DNA of 64,000 bases, from assembly GCA_028690155.1 (NCBI GenBank), contig JAQVBU010000009.1, positions 18,392 through 82,391 on the forward strand, read 5' to 3'. This DNA comes from Alphaproteobacteria bacterium. Its GTDB lineage: Bacteria; Pseudomonadota; Alphaproteobacteria; UBA9219. The notes below the pieces were generated by a model. The model was not told the DNA's origin and made no database searches. It worked only from the letters and a program-made list of their open reading frames with translations. Below are positions 1-8,986 of this stretch, in pieces. Position numbers and translations under genes: made by a program. The first letter of the stretch is position 1; each line of letters opens with the position of its first letter.

Positions 1-2
1 CC

Positions 3-1031
3 CGGTCCGGTGACTTCTCAGAGGACGCCGAAGGATATCTGGTCAACAGCTCGGGCTATTTCTTACAAGGCTATACGATTACCGACGGCATCGTTGATAC
101 GTCGTCTATCAGCCCCATCCAAATCTCTTCGTTGCTTGATGCCCCTAAAGCGACGGACACCATTACCTATGAGGCGAACTTGCCTGCCGGCGCCGTCGAT
201 TATACGTCCTCAAGTTCAACCGTCGACATCTATGACTCACTGGGCAGTACGCACGGCACTGAAATTGTTTGGGAAACAACGGCAACAACCAACGTCTGGC
301 GGGCGACCATAACCGTCGAAAACGGTGGGGGAGCATCAAACGACTACCAAGCCGTTTTTGACGTGACCTTCGATACAAACGGAACCATCAGCGACATCAC
401 GGGCGTTAGTTCAGGATACTACGACAGCACCGGAACTCTTGTCACAAGCCTCGGCGCTGTTTTGACGTCCGGAACAGGCATTTCCGGTGCTAATGCCAAT
501 ATTTCGTTGGGCGCAACGGCTTCCGACACGGGCCTTTTGATCTTCCCTGGAGCCGGAGCGCAAACCATGTCCTTCGACCTCGGTAGTTATCTCATATCGG
601 CAGGCGTAACCCAGTATTCAAGCTCAAGCTCAACCGTGTCCGTGTCATCCATCTCTCAAGATGGTTTAGGCGAAGGGTCTTATAGCAGCCTTAACATCAA
701 CTCGGACGGCGTTGTGTCAATCAACTATACAAACGGCAGCACGCGCAAAATTTATCAAGTCCCCATCGCAACCTTCAATGCGTCAAATAACCTTCAACGC
801 GAATCCGGCGGCGTTTATACCGCAACGCTAGCGTCGGGAACGGGTAACTTGCGCTTGGCCGGTAATAACGGTGCAGGCAAAATTTCTAGCAGTTCTTTGG
901 AAGATTCAACCGTCGATATTGCAACAGAATTCACGACCTTGATCGAATCCCAACAGGTTTATTCGGCAAACGCCAAGATCGTGACGACCGTCAATTCGAT
1001 CCTGACCACAATCATGCAGGCCGTTCAGTAG
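3..1031 (+). CDS. flgE: Flagellar hook protein FlgE, C-terminal part (5' end outside window)
   Basis: The frame is open from the left edge, so only the last 342 residues are present. FlgE forms the extracellular hook joining the basal body to the filament. The first visible residues, GDFSEDAEGYLVNSSGYF, match the conserved segment of hook and rod proteins just after the N-terminal region. The C-terminus (LEDSTVDIATEFTTLIESQ followed by a YSANAKI-type helix) is the D0 coiled-coil signature of axial proteins. The middle is rich in Ser, Thr and Gly, as expected of surface-exposed hook domains. The gene is followed by flgK and flgL in the usual hook-filament junction order, which supports FlgE over FlgF or FlgG. 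Confidence 0.9.
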   Translation, partial: RSGDFSEDAEGYLVNSSGYFLQGYTITDGIVDTSSISPIQISSLLDAPKATDTITYEANLPAGAVDYTSSSSTVDIYDSLGSTHGTEIVWETTATTNVWRATITVENGGGASNDYQAVFDVTFDTNGTISDITGVSSGYYDSTGTLVTSLGAVLTSGTGISGANANISLGATASDTGLLIFPGAGAQTMSFDLGSYLISAGVTQYSSSSSTVSVSSISQDGLGEGSYSSLNINSDGVVSINYTNGSTRKIYQVPIATFNASNNLQRESGGVYTATLASGTGNLRLAGNNGAGKISSSSLEDSTVDIATEFTTLIESQQVYSANAKIVTTVNSILTTIMQAVQ

Positions 1032-1085
1032 GCCTTCTTACCGATGGGGCTTTCGGGCGCCGCCTTTCAATAGGGTTTCATTGTC

Positions 1086-2564
1086 ATGTCGCTTACGAGT
1101 GCTCTTTCTGTCGCTCTTTCGGGAATTCAGGCAAGCACAGCCGCCGCGCAAATCATTTCGGCGAACGTCGCGAATGCCCAAACCGAAGGCTATACGGCAA
1201 AAAGCGTCACGCTGACAACGAAGACCAATGGTTCCTTCACTGGTGGCGTCGAAATTACGGGCTACGCACGCAAAACCAACACCGTTCTGTCCGAAGCGAT
1301 GAATGGTGCCATAACGGATACGGCCTATCTAAGCACCCAAGACAACTATCTAACCCAAATCCAAGCCATCTTGGATTCGTCAAATGATCCGCCCGCGCTA
1401 TCGTCGTGCCTCAGCGAATTTCAGTCGGCATGGACGGAATATGCGTCGAATCCAAGCGACTCCACGCTTGAACAAACCGTCGTGTCGAGTGCCCAAAACA
1501 TGGCCGGGACCATCCGATCTATCGGAACGGAAGTCGCTTCACTCAAACTCGGCGTTCAGGACGATTTGTCCAATTCCGTCGACGCGTTAAATGCCGCCTT
1601 GGTCAAGATCCAAGAATTAAACGGACAAATCGCCGTCGCCTCCGCAAAAAATCAGGCAACAGTCAATCTTGAGGATTCTCGCGACACGCTTATTAGCGAA
1701 ATTGCCTCTTACACGCGCGTCACCGTCATGCAACGGGACAACCAACAAATTGCCTTGTATACGCCTAACGGGATGCCTCTATTGGACGTTGATGCCAACA
1801 GCTTCAGCGTAAGCGCGGACGGAACACGTGTTTTAAACCAAGCCGGTTCCTATGTTTCAGAGAATCTCGAAGGCGGAAGCATCGAAGCGCAGATAAATTT
1901 TCTGGCCTCAAATGCTTCCGAAGAAATCGGCGTCGGGGTCCTAACCAAAATCCAGTCCCAAATTCAGAACTTCGTCAACATGTTCGTCGCCGAAACCACG
2001 GACAGCAGCACGTCCGAGCCCAACAGTTTCGCGTCTATCTATAACTCAGCCGCCACCGACTCCGGCGAAGAGGCCTCCGATTTCTTCAGCGTGTCGTTCG
2101 ATGCCGACGGGCTTCCAGACCTTACGTCCTTCGAGGTTAACGCGAACCTCGCGACCGGAATAACATCCGTCAAAACCGCTGCGGCAAACGATTTGTCCGA
2201 CCTTTTTCTGTCCACCTCCGTCGCGATCACAACGAGCTGGAACTCAGGCACAAGCTCCTATGAATACACATCCGGCACCACCTTTGACGCCGAAGGCCTT
2301 GTTGTCGAAAACCGCACCTATTCCGGCATCGCCACGGCTATTCTGTCCTATTTTCAGCAAGTGGCCAGCACAACATCGGATCGCTATGCTACGGCCTCAA
2401 CGCAAGAGACTTACTATAAAAGCGCCATGGCAAGCGATACAGGCGTCAACACCGACGAAGAACTGATCAACCTTACCGCTTGGGAAAACAGCTATGCCGC
2501 GTCGGCGCATGTCGTCTCGACGATACAGGAAATGATGAACACGCTTATCAATATTGTGGATTAA
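1086..2564 (+). CDS. flgK: Flagellar hook-associated protein 1 FlgK (HAP1)
   Basis: FlgK is the first hook-filament junction protein and is secreted through the flagellar export channel. The 492-residue product starts with the axial-protein helix (LSVALSGIQASTAAAQIISA then NVANAQTEGYT), which carries the SxxNxAN-like motif of FlgK. It ends with GVNTDEELINLTAWENSYAA and a helix ending TLINIVD, the D0 C-terminal coiled coil. It lies 54 bp after flgE and only 3 bp before flgL, so the three are probably one transcript. The length is on the short side for FlgK, and the variable central domain is reduced. Confidence 0.93.
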   Translation: MSLTSALSVALSGIQASTAAAQIISANVANAQTEGYTAKSVTLTTKTNGSFTGGVEITGYARKTNTVLSEAMNGAITDTAYLSTQDNYLTQIQAILDSSNDPPALSSCLSEFQSAWTEYASNPSDSTLEQTVVSSAQNMAGTIRSIGTEVASLKLGVQDDLSNSVDALNAALVKIQELNGQIAVASAKNQATVNLEDSRDTLISEIASYTRVTVMQRDNQQIALYTPNGMPLLDVDANSFSVSADGTRVLNQAGSYVSENLEGGSIEAQINFLASNASEEIGVGVLTKIQSQIQNFVNMFVAETTDSSTSEPNSFASIYNSAATDSGEEASDFFSVSFDADGLPDLTSFEVNANLATGITSVKTAAANDLSDLFLSTSVAITTSWNSGTSSYEYTSGTTFDAEGLVVENRTYSGIATAILSYFQQVASTTSDRYATASTQETYYKSAMASDTGVNTDEELINLTAWENSYAASAHVVSTIQEMMNTLINIVD

Positions 2565-2567
2565 GCC

Positions 2568-3539
2568 ATGAGCCTTTCAATCAGCAATCTTAGCATCACA
2601 AAAAGCTTAACAAGCTCGCTCCAATCGTCACAGACAAAGTTGTCCTCCTTGACTGAGCAGCTGGCCAGCGGCCTTAAATCGGCCGATTTGACCGACTACA
2701 CCCCTTCGGAATGCCGCACGCTTATTAACCTTCAGGCATCGCTTTCGGAGAGAAAAACTTACGTCACAATCATCGACACGTCTTTGACGACGCTTTCTCT
2801 TTACGACACGACGCTATCCAGCCTCGAAGAAGTCACCTCTCAGGCGCAAACGCTTGCCAGTAACAATCAAACTTATACGACAGACACCGCCGAAAACGTC
2901 CTGAATCAGGCCGAACTTTATCTTCGAACGGTTCGCTCGGACCTCAATCAGTCCGTCAATGGCCGTTATCTTTATTCCGGCTCGCGTTACACGACCGCGC
3001 CCGTCGCCGATTTAATCTCCTTACCGGAATCAACGTTAACTTCTACCATTTACACGGACGGTTCGACACTCCCTGCCTACGATTCGGGATACACCGGGGT
3101 CGGCTCGACCAGCACCGAAGCCTATGTCACGGATACGGCACGCATCAATGCGGGATACGATATCGATTATGGCATCACCAGCAACGAACCGGCCATGCAA
3201 AAACTCATCGCCGGGCTTCGTTATCTTCAAGCTGCCGGCAACGCCACCGATTCGGCAACGTACGCCGACGATATCAGTCAGGCCGCCACGCTTTTGACCG
3301 ATGCCATCTCGGCGCTTCAGGAGCTGCACACGAAAGTAGCCAACAACACCAACCTTATGGAAACGGAAAAAGAGTCGCAGAAAAGCGCGTTGGCCAACCT
3401 CACCAACCAAATTGCCGACATCGAACAAGTGGATTTAACCCAAGTCAGCACAGAAATAACAACGATGCAATCGACCCTTCAGGCATCCTATACCGCAACC
3501 GGAAGCATTCTTAAGTTGTCCCTTGCAAATTATCTCTAG
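2568..3539 (+). CDS. flgL: Flagellar hook-associated protein 3 FlgL (HAP3)
   Basis: FlgL is the second junction protein, placed between FlgK and the flagellin filament. The 323-residue product has the flagellin-like N-terminus (SLSISNLSITKSLTSSLQSS then LSSLTEQLASGLKSADLTDY) and a C-terminal helix ending SILKLSLANYL. The segment NQSVNGRYLYSGSRYTTAPV is the conserved FlgL 'NGRYLFSG' motif that separates it from flagellin. The ATG follows the flgK stop after 3 bp, so the genes are translationally linked. Confidence 0.92.
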   Translation: MSLSISNLSITKSLTSSLQSSQTKLSSLTEQLASGLKSADLTDYTPSECRTLINLQASLSERKTYVTIIDTSLTTLSLYDTTLSSLEEVTSQAQTLASNNQTYTTDTAENVLNQAELYLRTVRSDLNQSVNGRYLYSGSRYTTAPVADLISLPESTLTSTIYTDGSTLPAYDSGYTGVGSTSTEAYVTDTARINAGYDIDYGITSNEPAMQKLIAGLRYLQAAGNATDSATYADDISQAATLLTDAISALQELHTKVANNTNLMETEKESQKSALANLTNQIADIEQVDLTQVSTEITTMQSTLQASYTATGSILKLSLANYL

Positions 3540-3602
3540 GACTGCCTTAAGAAGAACGCTACCCTAAATCTTATTGACTGACCCTTGTTTGGAGGATTGA
3601 AC

Positions 3603-5096
3603 GTGAAGACCTTATCGACTTATAGTCCTATCTCCCTGCGCTACATTGCCGCTTTGCGTGGAAACATTCCCTCAAAAATCCACCAAGAATTCACTTATGC
3701 CGACGCTTGTTGCCGGACACCCGAGGCTTTGATTTGTCTGGCCGCCAGCAATCCAGACGGTCGCTTTTATGGCTTTGTCGCCAACGATACCGATCGGCGC
3801 GCCGCCGAAGATTTGGCCGTACAACGCGAGATTTTCAACATCATCTTCCTGACCGGAACGCCCTCCGATATTTTGGAGCGTCTTGATAAGGGGTCATCCC
3901 TGCCCCCTATGCTGGACTATCTGTGTTGCGATGAGAGCGACGAATCGCTTCCCGCCGACGCACGTACCGCCTTATTCGAGCTCGCTCAAAAACGGCTTAA
4001 CCCCGGCGGTCTTTTCGTAACCACCTATCACATCCTGAGTCGAAGAGACGACACCTTGCGTCTTCTGGCGCAAAGCGCAGCCGGAGAAACGGACCCGGCT
4101 AAAAAGAGCGCATTTCTATCCGAAATCAAAACGATGGGAAGCCCCTTCTTCGCCGAAAATCCAACCATCCTAGACACATTAAACAAGGCCATCACCAGCG
4201 GCGAGCCTCAACCCTTCTTCGACGCATTCAATGATACGGCAGCCGTCTCAAAAACAATTGAAACGATTCTTGGGATTGGATCGCGCGGGTTCGTGTATGC
4301 AGGAGATACCCTTTTGTCCTCGAATTTTGCCGAGGCTACGCTTTCTCACGAAGCCTACGATCTTATTGCCGCGCGCCGCAAAGACGTTCTGTACGAAGTG
4401 TTCAAGGACTTTGCCCTAAACCGCCAAGTCCGGTCGGATATTTGGATCAAGGAACCGTCCGAACGAACCGACAGCGTGGGCGTCCTGTTCGGAGGATTCG
4501 CGTATGGCCTTCTGTCTAAACGTAGCGCCGTGCCTAAGGAGCACACGGCTCTTGGCGGATCGTTCAATCTTTCCTCTTCGCTTTTCGAAAACATTCTTGA
4601 CCTGATGGCTCTTATGCCTGTCGGGGTCGGTGACATCATGAACCGCTACCCCGATCTTGCCAACGAGCCCCATAAAATTATCGAGTCCATTCAGGTCCTT
4701 ATCGCATGCGGTTATGTTGCCCCCATGCGAGGCATCCGGGAGCCCCTTCATACCGAAACGATCGCGCAGCCCCGCTTTGTCGGAAGCTTTAATCGCTTCT
4801 TTGACAAGGTTCATCTATCCGACGAAGACGTCGTTCTTGCTTCAACCGTCGCAGGCTGCGGCGTTGTGCTGTCCGCGCGTGATGCTTTTGTCATGCAAGC
4901 GATTAACCGCGCCGGGCTGACAAATTCCGTAGCGGCCCTTTTGCCCGAACTGTGCCGCATCGCTGGAACTCCCGTCGGTCAGTCCATCATTCGCGCCAAC
5001 GAAGCAACGGCAGAAATCGCTCATGCGATGGTCCTTGATAGCGTCGAAAAATCGTTACCCCAATGGTACGCTTACGCTCTTCTGGAGGCCGCCTGA
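3603..5096 (+). CDS. Methyltransferase-like protein with regulatory-domain architecture, degraded SAM motif
   Basis: The roughly 497-residue product resembles alphaproteobacterial class I methyltransferases that carry a methyltransferase regulatory domain (PF10119 type). The GTG at 3603 is chosen because GGAGG lies 7 bases upstream; a longer TTG start at 3585 lacks a ribosome site. The N-terminal 40 residues (SPISLRYIAALRG ... FTYADACCRTPEALICLAAS then NPDGRFYGF) follow the family pattern YxELGCGxG...LAAxNPxGRFxGxD. The glycine-rich SAM loop is replaced by DACCRTPE and the following acidic residue is displaced. LNPGGLFVTTYHI still matches post-motif regions. It sits between flgL and a glycosyltransferase-like gene, which suggests a link to flagellar or surface modification. 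Catalytic activity is doubtful. Confidence 0.55.
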   Translation: MKTLSTYSPISLRYIAALRGNIPSKIHQEFTYADACCRTPEALICLAASNPDGRFYGFVANDTDRRAAEDLAVQREIFNIIFLTGTPSDILERLDKGSSLPPMLDYLCCDESDESLPADARTALFELAQKRLNPGGLFVTTYHILSRRDDTLRLLAQSAAGETDPAKKSAFLSEIKTMGSPFFAENPTILDTLNKAITSGEPQPFFDAFNDTAAVSKTIETILGIGSRGFVYAGDTLLSSNFAEATLSHEAYDLIAARRKDVLYEVFKDFALNRQVRSDIWIKEPSERTDSVGVLFGGFAYGLLSKRSAVPKEHTALGGSFNLSSSLFENILDLMALMPVGVGDIMNRYPDLANEPHKIIESIQVLIACGYVAPMRGIREPLHTETIAQPRFVGSFNRFFDKVHLSDEDVVLASTVAGCGVVLSARDAFVMQAINRAGLTNSVAALLPELCRIAGTPVGQSIIRANEATAEIAHAMVLDSVEKSLPQWYAYALLEAA

Positions 5097-6676
5097 TTCC
5101 ATCCCTTCAGGAAAGCCTCGACAAGGCGGCTCAAGCATGCGCGCAAGGCGCTTTGGATATTGCGGAAGGCTTCTGTCGGATCGCTCTTGAACTGTCTTCT
5201 CGAGAGCCTGTGGCCTTCCATATATTGGGCCTTATCGCTCAACAGCGCGGCGATTCCAGAGGCGCTCTTCGCTGGTTCGATGCGGCCTTGACCGTCAAAC
5301 CGAATTTCTTTCAAGCCCGGTTCAACCGTGCCGTCTTGTTGCGCGGCATGGGCCACAATGAGGAGGCTTTCTTCTGCGTACGCCCTCTTTTAGAATCGGC
5401 GCCACTGTTGGGGGAAGCATGGGATCTTGCCGGGCAAATACTGAAGGACAAGGGCAAACTCGACGAAGCCAAGGTCTGTTTTGAAAAAGCGTTGGCTCTT
5501 CAGCCCGGAAACGCCCTTTTCCATGGAAATTACGGCTTGCTCCTGTTTGCCCTGAATGACCTGCGCGGCGCATACCGCGAGGCACGGCAAGCCGATCTTC
5601 TCAACCCATCGTATCCTCCCCTGCTTTTGGGTAACGTCCTGCGCGCACTGGGATACCCGGAAGAGGCGGCACGATGCTTTGCTCGCGCGCGAACGCTGAT
5701 GCCCGATTCGTCCGAAGCGAGGGCCAGCGAAGCCATGGCCCTCCTTCAAATGGGTGATTTGCCTGAAGGCTTCGCTTTATGGGAACAACGCCCCGATCTG
5801 GAATCCGGGCTTAAAGACATTCCCTTGTGGCAAGGCGAAAAAACAACCTCACTTCTTCTTTACGAAGATCAGGGCCTCGGCGACGCTATCCAGTTCTTGC
5901 GCTATATCCCCTTGTTGAAAAAGGCTGTTTCCGATCTTGTCTTGCGAGTCCGCGCTCCCTTGGTTTCGTTATGCGCGATGAATTTTCCGGATATTCACGT
6001 TCTCGCCGAAACAGAGCCCCTCCTTTCCGTCAGCGCACGGTGCCGTTTGTCGAGCCTTCCTTTCTTCTTCCACACCGCGCTTTCGTCGATCCCTCCGGCT
6101 CCCTATATAACCGCCCCGACGGATCACGTATGGGCTGAACGCTTGGCCGCCGTTTCATCGCCGCGCATCGGATTAGTCTGGGCGGGAAACACTCATTTCC
6201 GTAACGATGCATGGCGCTCTATCGAGCTTAACGCGTTATCGCCTCTTTGGGCATGCGGCAAAGAACATTTCGTTTCGCTTCAAAAAGACTCGCCGGAGCC
6301 ACCCGAGACTTTGGGGCTTGCCGATGTGAGTTCGTTTTTATCCTCCTTCGCGGATACAGCCGCCATCATGACTTCGCTGGATCTTATCGTATCCGTCGAT
6401 ACCGCTTCGGCACATCTCGCCGGCGCCTTGGGGAAACCCGTTTTTGTTCTTCTTCCCTTCAACAGCGACTGGCGCTGGCTTATGGCCCGAGAGGACAGTC
6501 CTTGGTATCCTTCCGCACGCCTGTTCCGCCAAGAAGCGCCTGGCGAATGGACTCCAGTCCTTGAACGTGTTGCCGATGCGCTCAAGGCTTTCATCAATGG
6601 CGACCCACACGTTCGGCTTGCCCCGCCTTGGAAAGCCCCCCCTGTGCGAAAAAATCCTTTTGCCATACCCCTTTAA
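5063..6676 (+). CDS. TPR-repeat protein with heptosyltransferase-like (GT9-type) domain
   Basis: The first ~240 residues are tetratricopeptide repeats, for example AFHILGLIAQQRGDSRGALR, then WFDAALTVKPNFFQARFNRA and LDEAKVCFEKALALQPGNAL. The C-terminal half resembles ADP-heptose:LPS heptosyltransferases: PRIGLVWAGNTHFRNDAWRS, then IMTSLDLIVSVDTASAHLAG and ALGKPVFVLLPFNSDWRWL. Such TPR-GT proteins are common near flagellar and polysaccharide loci in Rhodospirillales-type genomes, but their acceptors are mostly unknown. The ATG at 5063 overlaps the previous gene by 34 bp. A strong GGAGG at 5084-5088 sits just before an in-frame CTG (5093) and ATT (5096), so translation could start there instead. 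Coupling to the upstream gene is clear either way. Confidence 0.75.
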   Translation: MVRLRSSGGRLIPSLQESLDKAAQACAQGALDIAEGFCRIALELSSREPVAFHILGLIAQQRGDSRGALRWFDAALTVKPNFFQARFNRAVLLRGMGHNEEAFFCVRPLLESAPLLGEAWDLAGQILKDKGKLDEAKVCFEKALALQPGNALFHGNYGLLLFALNDLRGAYREARQADLLNPSYPPLLLGNVLRALGYPEEAARCFARARTLMPDSSEARASEAMALLQMGDLPEGFALWEQRPDLESGLKDIPLWQGEKTTSLLLYEDQGLGDAIQFLRYIPLLKKAVSDLVLRVRAPLVSLCAMNFPDIHVLAETEPLLSVSARCRLSSLPFFFHTALSSIPPAPYITAPTDHVWAERLAAVSSPRIGLVWAGNTHFRNDAWRSIELNALSPLWACGKEHFVSLQKDSPEPPETLGLADVSSFLSSFADTAAIMTSLDLIVSVDTASAHLAGALGKPVFVLLPFNSDWRWLMAREDSPWYPSARLFRQEAPGEWTPVLERVADALKAFINGDPHVRLAPPWKAPPVRKNPFAIPL

Positions 6677-6746
6677 CGCCCCCCTTGCCGCAATCTTTGG
6701 ATCCGGCGTATAAGATACTTTCCTGTTCTTCCGTTTCGGAGGCTTT

Positions 6747-7100
6747 ATGTCCCATACGTCTATGATTTTAAGCAGTCTTCTTATTGTCGCGCTTCTTCTT
6801 TTCGTCGCGCCGAACATTTTTGCCATCAACCGCGGTCGCATTTTACGCAACATCGCCCTTTGGTTGGCCATTTTCTTGGGCCTCGCGCTTATCTATAAAA
6901 GCTTCGGCCCCGAAAGCGCTCATCCTCTGTTCAATGCACCGGCCGCTTTTTCCGACATGAAAAAAGAGGCCATCGAGCCTGTCCTAGAGCCTAAGGAAGA
7001 TCAAGAAGAGAAAAAGAACACCGCATCGCCAGTCGAAACGCCTGCGCCAACGGATCCTTCTCCCTCGGACGAGAGCGACTTCTCGCCACCGAACGATTAA
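6747..7100 (+). CDS. Small two-helix membrane protein with acidic proline-rich tail, unknown function
   Basis: This 117-residue protein has a good start (GGAGGC 5 bases before the ATG). Residues ~7-26 (ILSSLLIVALLLFVAPNIFA) and ~34-50 (LRNIALWLAIFLGLALIY) are two hydrophobic helices separated by a short basic turn (INRGR). The rest is an acidic, Pro/Glu-rich tail that is probably disordered. The second helix resembles the membrane anchor of alphaproteobacterial TIGR02281-type aspartic proteases, but no protease domain follows. No function can be assigned. Its stop codon overlaps the convergent skp stop by 4 bp. Confidence 0.6.
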   Translation: MSHTSMILSSLLIVALLLFVAPNIFAINRGRILRNIALWLAIFLGLALIYKSFGPESAHPLFNAPAAFSDMKKEAIEPVLEPKEDQEEKKNTASPVETPAPTDPSPSDESDFSPPND

Positions 7101-7678
7101 TCCCGGGTCCCCTCTTTCGAATTTTCCTTCAGCAACGCGTTAACGTCGATGCGCGATACGCTGTTATCGAGACGGGCAAGGACATCATTGGTAATATCGA
7201 GCGGCTTATCCGCCCAAAGCGCCTGTTGGGCTGTGATCACTACGTTGACGCCGCGTTCGCGCGCAATCGCGGCAACAACGTCTAAAAGGGCCTTGCGCAC
7301 AGCGGCCATCGCTTCGGCATACGAACGATCCAAAACTTTGCGCCGCGCTTGAACATGGTTTTCCACGGTCAAAAACCGTTGCCTTAACTGCTGTTCGCGC
7401 TCGGCGTAGTCTTGCGCGGGAATCTTGCCCCGTTGCTTCGACAACGCTTGCTCGGCCGAACGCAGGCTGTTTTCCTCTTTCTCAATCTCTTTCTGAAAGG
7501 TCGAGCGACGCACTTCGAGTTGCTTGCGCACATCCTTCGACACCAACGCTTCGCTTAAAATACGCTGCACATCCACAATCGCCGCGACCGCCGTTGGCAG
7601 CGGTTCGGCTGCATGCGCTGCGCCCCCAAATAAAAACAGCCCCAGAAAAAGGGAAATCGCAATTTTCCTTGTTTGCAT
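7097..7678 (-). CDS. skp: OmpH/Skp family periplasmic chaperone
   Basis: Skp holds unfolded outer-membrane proteins in the periplasm and hands them to the BAM complex. The 193-residue protein starts with a signal peptide (KIAISLFLGLFLFGGAAHAA). AAIVDVQRILSEA follows, the family's conserved first strand. A long charged coiled coil (residues ~55-130) forms the tentacles, and GVNVVITAQQALWADKPLDI returns to the body with the typical 'D+T' motif. It is the last gene of a bamA-hom-skp minus-strand run. The hom stop TAG is followed directly by its ATG, with GGAGGAGG just upstream inside hom. Having hom between bamA and skp is unusual. Confidence 0.88.
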   Translation of the reverse strand: MQTRKIAISLFLGLFLFGGAAHAAEPLPTAVAAIVDVQRILSEALVSKDVRKQLEVRRSTFQKEIEKEENSLRSAEQALSKQRGKIPAQDYAEREQQLRQRFLTVENHVQARRKVLDRSYAEAMAAVRKALLDVVAAIARERGVNVVITAQQALWADKPLDITNDVLARLDNSVSRIDVNALLKENSKEGTRD

Positions 7679-8956
7679 CTAAGCCTCCTCCATCGGAATA
7701 AGGCAGGGGAGCTCACGGACGGACGGCAGCTTGGCAATCCGATCGACCGCCCTCTGCATCGCCGCCACATCCCCCGCATGCGTCGTAATAATAACCGGAA
7801 CCGATTGCGTCGAGGAGCCCCCCCTCTGGATCAACGATTCGAACGACAGGGCTTCGTCTCTCATTACGCTGGCCACATCGGCCACAACGCCCGGCTTGTC
7901 ATCAACCTGAAGCCGGAGATAATACCGCGTCGGCTTTAATTTGGCTGGAACCAACGGCTTCAAACGCTCGGCCCCACATAAAAACGTATTGATCTTCCCG
8001 CCCCGGGCCAAATCAACAAGATCCGCCACGACCGCATTGGCCGTCGACGGACCACCCGCGCCTAACCCTTCAAGCATTAACGGCCCTGCATAGCGTCCGT
8101 GAAGCAGAACCGCGTTCATCGTGCCTTCAACGTGCGCCAACGGAAGGCTTTTGGGGACAAGCGCCGGACCAACGCGTTGTTCGATCCCCTCTTCGCCTAT
8201 TTGAGCCTGTCCCAGCATCTTGATACGATAACCAAGGTCTTCGGCGAACCCTATATCCGCATGGCTTATATGGCGCAGACCCTGAAGCGTAACCGCACGA
8301 ACATCCGGCTGAACGCCAAACGCCAATCCCGAAAGAATGGCAAGTTTGTTGGCGGTATCGTGCCCATCCACATCAGCGGCCGGGTCGGCCTCGGCATACC
8401 CATGTTTTTGAGCGTCAGCCAACGCGCTTTCGAACGACATCGCTTCTTCCCGCATACGGGTCAAAATATAGTTGCACGTCCCATTCAGAATGCCGCAGAA
8501 GCTTTCGATGCTGTCGCCAGCCATGCTTTCCCGAAACGCCTTGATAACCGGGATGCCGCCGCCGACCGCCGCTTCGAACGAAAGCCGAACGCCGCTTTTC
8601 TCCGCCAAGGCCGCCAACGCCGGGCCATGTTTGGCCATCAACGCTTTATTTGCCGTGACAACATGTTTACCGTTCGCAAGGGCCAGTTGAACGACTCGAT
8701 GGGCAGGATCGTCGGCGCCCCCTATCAACTCGACCACCGCATCCACATCGGGCATAACGCTCAAGTCGTCGGGATCATCCACCCATGCGATTCCCGATAG
8801 GTCGCAGTTTCTTTTGTTCCCCTTGTGCCGCGCGCTGACGGCGGCAATCTTGACCGGCTGCCCGGCTCGCGCCGCAATCATGTCCGCTTCGCGTCGCAGC
8901 TGGCGCACGACGGCACATCCAACGGTTCCCAACCCGGCTATGGCTATCGTTAGCAT
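7679..8956 (-). CDS. hom: Homoserine dehydrogenase with C-terminal ACT domain
   Basis: The enzyme reduces aspartate-4-semialdehyde to homoserine with NAD(P)H, the branch point to threonine and methionine. The 425-residue length fits the monofunctional enzyme. The N-terminus has the Rossmann loop AIAGLGTVGCAVV. VTANKALMAKHG is the conserved nucleotide and substrate segment. GILNGTCNYILTRM and YAEADPAADVDGHDTANKLA are the catalytic-domain signatures. Residues ~345-425 (YYLRLQVDDKPGVVADVASV) form an ACT regulatory domain for threonine feedback. GGGAGG sits 6 bases before the ATG. The gene lies 30 bp downstream of bamA and is directly joined to skp. Confidence 0.95.
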   Translation of the reverse strand: MLTIAIAGLGTVGCAVVRQLRREADMIAARAGQPVKIAAVSARHKGNKRNCDLSGIAWVDDPDDLSVMPDVDAVVELIGGADDPAHRVVQLALANGKHVVTANKALMAKHGPALAALAEKSGVRLSFEAAVGGGIPVIKAFRESMAGDSIESFCGILNGTCNYILTRMREEAMSFESALADAQKHGYAEADPAADVDGHDTANKLAILSGLAFGVQPDVRAVTLQGLRHISHADIGFAEDLGYRIKMLGQAQIGEEGIEQRVGPALVPKSLPLAHVEGTMNAVLLHGRYAGPLMLEGLGAGGPSTANAVVADLVDLARGGKINTFLCGAERLKPLVPAKLKPTRYYLRLQVDDKPGVVADVASVMRDEALSFESLIQRGGSSTQSVPVIITTHAGDVAAMQRAVDRIAKLPSVRELPCLIPMEEA

Positions 8957-8986
8957 GTTGCCTCCCGATCCAACGCCTCCTTCGCT

